This document shows, one piece after another, positions 39,801 to 48,800 of a stretch of 64,000 bases of DNA. Position 1 is the first letter of the stretch; each line of letters begins with the position of its first letter. A program made the position numbers and the translations under genes. Origin of the DNA: Megalonaias nervosa (taxonomy: Eukaryota > Mollusca > Bivalvia > Unionida > Unionidae); NCBI GenBank assembly GCA_016617855.1, contig JAECUM010003291.1, positions 1 to 64,000 on the forward strand, in the 5' to 3' direction. The notes under the pieces were generated by a model. It made no database searches. It saw only the letters and a list, made by a program, of their open reading frames with translations, and had not been told where the DNA came from.

Positions 39801-42800
39801 TATTAGATTTTCATCAAAAGTTATTTTTGTTATCAGCTTCCTTCACAGAAAGGAGCTACATCAGATGCACTTGGAAAGGCCAAAGGTTTCTTGAAAATAA
39901 TAAGAGAACCTGCTACGTTGAAATTTATGCTGTTCATAACAGATGTTATATCACTTCTGTCCAAACTGTCATTAATGCTGCAAGACTCAAGTGCTTCAGT
40001 TGCTGACATCAAGCAGAAGTTGGATGCCACCCTTTCCATTTTTTGAAGTACAAATTCACGTATGCTGAGCTAATTTATCTTCCTAATCTGCAGACTGTTA
40101 CATTCATTACTTACTTGAATCATACTGATTAGATTATATGTAAAATTAATTTTACGGATTGTCTCACAGAATGTTTATTATATTGATCCTTACATATTGT
40201 AATTGCAATTTTGTAATCTATAAATATAAACATTAGGTAAATACAATCATTTTTGGTTTTAATACTCATGTCATTCCAGCTGTTCTAAGAATATAAATTG
40301 CCATAGCACACTTTTACATTTTTATTACAACAGTCAAGTATGTTGTTCTAACCCCTGCATATTTTACAGGGATGGCCCTCGACTTAGACAGCTTGGCAGT
40401 ATTTCTATGCTGACAGGTGTAGACCTTGGTGAAGACGATTTGATCCAAAGGACCAGAGAGGAAGAGACAACATCCTTAATCTCATGTCTTGAGAACAGAT
40501 TTAGTGATGCTCATGATGGTGTTATAGGTGCATGCAAGATAGCAAACTTCCAAGATATGGCCAGCTTCACTAGACAGTTCAGGTAATCTCCAATTATTGT
40601 TTTCATCAGACAGTTGATGTTTTGCCCATTTTCAAATTTTTATATATCGATTTATGTAGTTATTTAGTTGGGTTCCATAACAAAAATGTGTAGATGTTGT
40701 CCAAATGTTACAGACATATTTCTTCAGCACTAAATTATTTTTCTTAAAATGCAACTTTTTGGTTTAATAAAAAACTTTGGTGATGATGGCGTAGCAATTT
40801 TGGTGGAGCATTTTCGGCCAGTGCTTGTCAGTGCAGGTGTGGATGCTGATGCAGTGAAATTGGAAAGGGACATATTAAAGAGTTTAGTCTACAGGAAGTA
40901 GGTGTATATTCAAATATTAAAAAAAAATACAAGAAACATCATTGATGCCAGATTTATTAAAAATTCTTTATTTAGCATAGTGTCTTGATTACAAAAGGTA
41001 ACCATTTAAAGAAATAAAGGAAGCTTTTAAAAACAATTCAATATAAACATTATTTAAGTACTGACATTATATTTTTCTTTATGTAAATTTATTCAGATTA
41101 ATATTTTCTTAATGTATTCTGTTATCTTGCAGTTACAAAGACATATATGGTTTGACTTGGCCCACAGTTATAAAACCATGTGCTGCTGACTGCAAGAATA
41201 TTCTGGCATTTATTGACCTTATCCTGACAATCCCAGCCCACTCTGCTGATGCTGAGAATTTTTCTCAGAGATGAAAATGGTGAAGAGTGACTGGAGATCA
41301 TGTTTGCAACCTTGGGTTCTGCCTGACCTACTCTTTATAATTTTCCATACAAATGATATTCCAACATATGATCCATCACAAGCAATACACTTGTGGAATG
41401 TTTCAGGGACGGGTAAGGAGACCAGAACAACACCCATATGAACCCAGAGTGCAGGTGGAGGATGAGAAAGGACACCTGGATCCCTTTCTGGAACTGGATC
41501 CAGATTATCTTGAGAAACAAGAAATGTGATTTGACTGATTGATGATTTGAAGCAGGATTTATACTTCTGCACTTCTGCATTTCATATGATAATGCTATTT
41601 ATGAAATAAAATTGTTGTTAATCTCAATACAAGTGTTTGACATTGTTTGGACAGGACTAGTAAAGATCTGGCAGGACTAGTAAATTTCTTAGTATACTAC
41701 TCCTTCTGGCTACAAAGAAATTTGTGTTAAATTCGAGCCCTATAATTACTAAAATACATCAATATTGTGAAATTTTTCCAGATTGCTTTTGTGAGAGATC
41801 AAAGCAAAGATATCAAACATGGACAATTAGGCAATACATGTTGAAATAAATTTTGGAATTTTGAGAAACAATTACTCATGGGGGAGCAATTAAATTCCAA
41901 TGCAAAACTAACATAGTACCTCATCTGATTCTTCCGTCATTCTCCTTATAAGGTCAATGAACTCTTGACCTTTAACACGCCTTACAAAAGGACATTGTGA
42001 GAACCAGCGTGCATGCTCAATCCAAGGATCATCCTCAGGATCCCAATTTTTAAGTCCACCATCACAGGCAAAACAACGCACTACATCTTGCAAACCTATT
42101 TTGTTTAAAATAAAAGGAAAGGTATGTATGTATAGGCTTTATTGACTTGTCAGACAATAATGGCTGCAAGATGTCAATTAAAAATTCTAAAAATGTAAAG
42201 ATAAAAAAATTACACAAAAAACTTTTAAAAATGTAGGCAGTGTCCTTAAATTTCTTTTAAGTATTCTTGTTTTTCTCTTTCACTAAACACTGCCAAATGC
42301 TTCTTATATTGTATTTTAAAAAAAATTTCCCCATGTTTACTATGATGGATGTAACCTGTCTGACATGGACTGGTTTCATTGTTTTATTATTTCAATTCAC
42401 ATTTTACAGACTTATAAGATACTTTCACTAGTGTCACTGTTGTATAATTCTGAACAAGCACTTTCTGGACCCTTTTTCAAAGCTGTATGAGCTGTTCTTG
42501 TTATTTTTACATGTTGATAAATCATTACCCAAATACATTCTTTCTAAACATCATACTGAGACATTTTAAAATATTTCACACAATTTTTCCACAGAGGCAC
42601 AAACTGCTCTAATGTTACTTCAGGACATATTTTTTGAATAGATGTAACCAACTGATCTTTTTAGTCTTGCTTTCAACTTCTTAACAGATTAAACAACTCC
42701 AGTCTACTTAGAAGATAAATTAGCTTTCATACCATATGCGAACTCATACATGCAAAGATTAAACAGCATTTCCTTCCTTCTTTTAGACATGTATTTATTT

Positions 42801-45800
42801 CATGATCAACTCATTAAGCTAATGAACCAAAAATACTGTTGGTCTCATTTCTAATATCTTATGATTTTATTCTCTCATAACATTAGTATTCAATTTTTTT
42901 TATTAACTCCTGACCACTTTTTATTGTATTACCACTGAATTCAGTCTTGATATTTTAAGTGTAGTCTAACTTTTTGAAAAGTTTGTCATAAGCTCAGGCA
43001 CTTAAAAAATTTCCTGGCATTTTTGGGGAAAAAGTTACTTCACATGATGTAATTTTTTCTGAGAAAATACAATTTTAATATTCCCTGGGCATCAATTCAA
43101 CCTGAACGGGTCTTCAAGTCTGCAATTTATGGCCATCTGTTTTACCTTTACAGGTATATTTAAAATCTGAACATCACATGGGAAAACATCTAGTCATTTT
43201 CAAAGACACGAGTACATGAAAAAGGCAAAACATTTTTTTTGCAAAAACTTTTAATCATTATGGCTTTAAAATACATGGTTCATACAGCCATGGAATTTTT
43301 ATTAAAATGATTATTCAAGGAGTTCTTAAGTACCTGGAGAAGTTTTCAAGGTGTGTTTCGTCTTAATGAATCTGAACCTTTGCTACATGTTACTTTGTTA
43401 ACTACAAGTGTTGTATGTCATTTGGTCTACCAAATCTGAACCTGTTTATTTATTAATTATTTTGAACAATATATAAATAACAAACACTATGAATCAAAAA
43501 AATGATGTATTTTGTTCAGTTATAAGATTTCATTTTCCCTCAGATAATTAATTTATTTTTGGCAAAATTCAAAAGGTTTTCTCAACATATTCAAGGATGT
43601 TTCAAAGATAAAACTTAACAAAGAAAATAATTCAAGGAGTTTTCAAGGCAACCCTTTAAATTCAAGGCATTTTCAAGACTGCACAAACCATGAAATACTG
43701 TCAATTCATTAAGTTTTTTCAATACCAATATTCACAACTTTGCAACAAATTTTTAGATATACATATATACTTAAATTTATGAATTCATGACAGTGTTCTA
43801 ATGTTTTAATAGAAGGATCATTATTTATTGGTTATTTAAATTTGTGGTATAAATGCACAAAACCTGGTGCTTTGCATAGAATAATGAACTCACAATCTAA
43901 AATAGGACTTTACAAAAATTCATATAAAGTGGTATTGTGAATGTCCATTGCTAAAAAATAAGCTCATCAAATGTGACAAATACATGTTGTTTTTTTCCTG
44001 GATGAAACTTACTGAAGATTTACTTATGAATCCTCCTGAATATATTGCTTCTGTATACAATGAAGGACTAAATGTTTTTAAAAAATCCAGTTATCCAGGT
44101 CTGATGGAAAATTCTTCCAAGCACTTATCCTTGGTAAGTTATAAAAGTTGCCCATCCCTTTCATTACTTTACTCAGCATAGTACATTTATCACTTCAAAT
44201 ACCTCAAGTGACTGGAGAGATCTAAGGCCTCCTAAAGATTCTGGCAAAATCTGAATAAATTAAACTGACAATCAGTACAATTATGTATTTTATCTGTCAT
44301 TAGGTGGTGGCTCAAGATTCCTGACATTTCAAGGACTTTAATTAATATCTGCAAAATTAAATGGCTTTTCACAGTCAAGAACAAACTTATCCTTTCTCCC
44401 AACATTTTCCCAATTTCCTGAAAGCATGAAAACCCTGCCAAAAAAAGTTCTGTAAAATATATCAAACAGATTACCATGACAGAGACCTGGAACACTTTCT
44501 TGCCAGGGTCTATTTTGGGGAAAAGCATTTATGTCCTAAGTATCTTCATCAATCTTCTGGGCAAGTATGCATAATCTCTGATTATATTTCTTTACTGCAT
44601 ATTGGTGCTAAACATGATCAATCTTCTGTGTAAGTACCCATATCATCTTCTCCATACATTTTCGTACATTTCTTTACCAATGAATCATGGCATATTGGTA
44701 CCACAACAATGAATCATGGCATATTGGTACCATACCAATGAATCTTGGCATATTGGTACCATACTAATGAATCATCGCATATTGCTACCCAACTTGCAAC
44801 ACAACTCTACCATGTATACAGTGGCATAAAAACAGGAAATGATAGTTGAGACAATATCCTGAAGGATTGGGCAGTCACAAGCAAGATGGCTGAACTCTTT
44901 TTTAATGTCAGAAATAAACCCCTTTGGAAGATTATTCATCCTAATATCAAGCCATTTATTAGTAGTAACAAAATCAATTTTTTTTTGTTGTTGTATAGAA
45001 CACATAAACATACACATCCCAACAATATGTATAACCTGTATAATAGAAACCAGCATCTGCTACTTGTTCCGGTCTTTGCCTGATGTCATTCGGCCAGCGG
45101 GCAAATGATGCTAATCGTACACTGTATGCCTGATACTGCGGGCTTCTGATATGATCTGATGAATTCCATGGTCCAGGGTTTCTTGAGTTCACTACTGATG
45201 AATCTGCAGTGGCACCTGGCACAAGGGTAATGACAGTTATCTATCAATTACTTTCCATCTCTCACATTAAGTATCAAAATAAAAATCCAACGTTGGTTTT
45301 CTTTTAAATTTAATTTCACATTATGGTCAGTATCTATAAAAAAAAACCTTATTTGTCTTTTATTTTAACATGAAAATAAATCGGTTGAACAGTGAAAAAA
45401 GACAAAGACTAACTTTTAATTATTCTAATTTTACACACTAACATGTGGCCGTTTTACTTGTGAATAAGATAAGATAAGAATTAAGATAAGAATTCTTTAT
45501 TTCAGACTACATAGTCCATACATCTAAATATATATCTACCAATAGTTATTAAAATCTTTTGACTTACCATTTACACCCTGACTTCGTGGAGTCCCATTAC
45601 TTATCTGTGCCTGTAAAAGGTTAAGTTTTATATTATGAATGGATGTAATTTATCAGTCATTCAAAGATTAAGTTTCTACCATAAAATGGAAGATAAAATA
45701 ATTCTTAGCAAAACCTTTAACTAATAAACTCATATGTTGTACATGTGTAATTTCAGATGTCTGTATCAAAATTTAAAACTACAACATTCTCTAGATACTT

Positions 45801-48800
45801 ATGGCTATCAAATCATCTTTCCAATATAATATCAATAGCATCATTCAGTTGATAATATTTAGCATGTGTACTACAACTTCTGAGAGAACTGTTACATGAT
45901 TAGTAAATCTTTTCTGCTGGTAAAGTTGTTTCATTAAATCCTTCAAAGTTATCTATGGATTCATGTCAGTATATGTCTTTCCTCAAATATGTCGGTCATG
46001 TCTCTAAAGTTTCTGAGTGCTTGCATTAACTTTTTATCACTTTTTGTCCAGACTGATTAGTTGACAGCCATGTTCCAACCCCAAACCCTAAATGAATAAA
46101 AAAAAATCATATGCAAGACTGCCTCATTAATATGCTTCTATCTCACTAATTATTGATCTCATCAATGATACTGATGATATCAACAATGACACTAGTTTGA
46201 CTAAAATCAATAGTGAGTTTCTCAATCTTTTCATTGGCTCATCCCATCTAATATTTCATTGGCTCATCCCATCCAATATTTCATTGGCTCATCCCATCCA
46301 ATATTTCATGTGTACTAATACATCTATAAAATGTTCTTTCAAAAGTTCACCTAATGTCCAATATATTTAGCAGACATTTATCAACGAATCTATATAAACT
46401 GGATTTTTAATCCATCTTAGGATCTATTTTGGAGTTTAAAAAATTGATTCCACAGCATAAAATAAGAAATTAGTGCTTTTTTCACAGGATATAATTTTTG
46501 CATTCTTCTCCAATTCTGGCAAATCTATGGAAAAGTTCCTGTAAGTACCTGATATGTAATGATATCTATTTATGTGACGTGTTAAATAATGTACCAGACT
46601 TCTATATTGTACCTTTGCTCATTTCCTGTCCAACTTTGGTATTTAAAATATCAAATAAATGTTCAACTGCATTTCACCTTAATCTGATATATGAAATTAT
46701 GTTTTGTGATAACAGTTTCAATTCTTCCTGACATGTCCCTTCACAAGTCTGATCAATTAAGTCTAACTGAGATTGCACAAGACCAAAATGAAAAAAAAAT
46801 GTATCTCTCAATGATCTTTAAATATTGTTCAGCATCATAAAAAAATTCACAAAAACCTTGTATCCACCATAAAACCTGTACTCTTTAATGTTACTGTTAA
46901 ACTCGAAGAATCTGTCATATTCTGTTCAAATTCTTTATATTTATGTTTTAATTCTTTTCACAATTAGAGGTTGTTTATGTTCAATGGTACAAGTGTGTAT
47001 AGTCAACTTGTTAACCTTCTCGACTGTTCTCTTCATAAGTCTCACTGTTAAGTTTAAATGAGCTTTCAGAGATCCATATTGTCAAATTTTTCCATGATCT
47101 TCTTCAAATATGGTGCAATGTAACTAAACTATAACACAAAAATCTTGATTATTACCACCAAATTATGTATTCATTAACATTTCTAATAAATGAAACTTTA
47201 AGCAATTATCAATAATTTTATTTAAATTCTGTCTTCTCCAACATTTTAAGTCTGTTCTAGTGGAAAAACTTAATAAAGGTGGTTCTGGAAATATGCAGAT
47301 CAAATATTTCCGTGTAAATTTTAATTTTTTAAACTCAAAATATTTCAATTTATTTAACTACTATTTTTCATGCAAATAATGTGATCTATTTCAACAATTA
47401 CTTTTCATATGAGTGCTTTACACCAGTTTATAAGTTTCATAAAAATGGATTGCATAAATACAAAATACCCTCTTGCCAGAATGCAAAATGAACCTGTTAA
47501 AAAATGTATATTTTGGAATGTGGGTTATGCTAAAAAAAATGTTACACTAGAGCTCTGGAAATTGCTGTCACTTTTTATTCCAGTTTTATCCTATTCTGCA
47601 CAAGATGGTTATTGCAAAATTTATATTGTGCTAGTGTTCCAATTATTTAAAATTTGGGATTTTAATTATGTATCTTCATACAAGGTGATACACAAATAAA
47701 GTCACAAATGACCATCTCCTTTAGCTTCCTTTAATCAGGGTTAGTCTAATTAATCTGGTTTTACCGTGAAGTGGCAGAACTCTCAATATGTAGATAACTT
47801 CCAGAAAATTCAAAAACATGTAAACAAATTAAAGAAAAATAAATTGCTGTAATAGCTACTAATTATAAATAGATCATTTAAATATTATTACCAACAAGCT
47901 GTCCAAGGTTTCATTTGTCTAAATCAAGTGGTGTTTATACAATCTTACTAACATATTTTTCAGATGGACAGATAAACATAAACAAACCAAAGTGCCCCTG
48001 CTGCAGGAGGTGGGGGCAATATAACATACAAAGCAATATTTTTAATTAAATAAATGCTTCAGATTTTTACTTTCACAACATACTGAAATTCAACTATAAA
48101 AAAGGTTGTTTTGACCCTATTTAAACTGTAGGCCACTACATATCTACATATCTACTCTTTTTGAATTTTTGTATAAGGCCCACAAAACCACAAACCAAGC
48201 CAATAGATACTGATCACCAGACAGTCAGAAAGACAGACATACAGAAATATGCACCAAGTTCATAAATGTACCTGATAACCTGCTATTCCATCAGGTCCAA
48301 GTTTCTTCCTCAAATACCCACACGATGGCGATTTCTGAATGTGTTCAAGGATTGGATCATCAAAATGTGATAGACTGGAAAGCTCTATAGCACAGAAAAA
48401 GCATCGGACAACTGTTCCTTCCCCTTAAATTGTAAAGTGAAAAACGTCACATTTTAAATTAAGGAATTTTCCACATTAACACAATGTACATAAATCTTGA
48501 TCCTGTTAACTTCAAGCTTCGTATACAATTGTAACATTAATTAAAAATTTCATACTGTCAAGAAAACTTAATTGGATGGCCTGACCCAGCCTCAAAATCT
48601 AATGGTAAAAAAGTATTGAATTAACTATAATGAAACCTAATCAACAAATCATCTGGTAAAAATCTAAATTAAATATGATTATAACTTCAAAACTAAACCA
48701 AACTGATTGTCAAGTTTACCAAATTTTCATTATGGTTTATCCTAAGTATTTAAGTGATAAAGACATATATGGAGTACAGAGTTAATGAAATTTCCCATTA

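Larger units (their letters stand above)
37109..41742 (+). mobile_element. hAT-superfamily DNA transposon, decayed, antisense in IAP intron 5
   Basis: The left end CAGGGCTCAAAATTAGC and the right end, read in reverse, AGGGCTCGAATTTAAC are terminal inverted repeats typical of hAT. ATAATT lies immediately outside both ends (37103-37108; 41742-41747), the remains of an 8-bp target-site duplication. Subterminal GGACTAGTAA motifs occur near both ends. The transposase is broken (38349-41276). The element takes up 4.6 of the 5.0 kb of intron 5. Confidence 0.9.
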
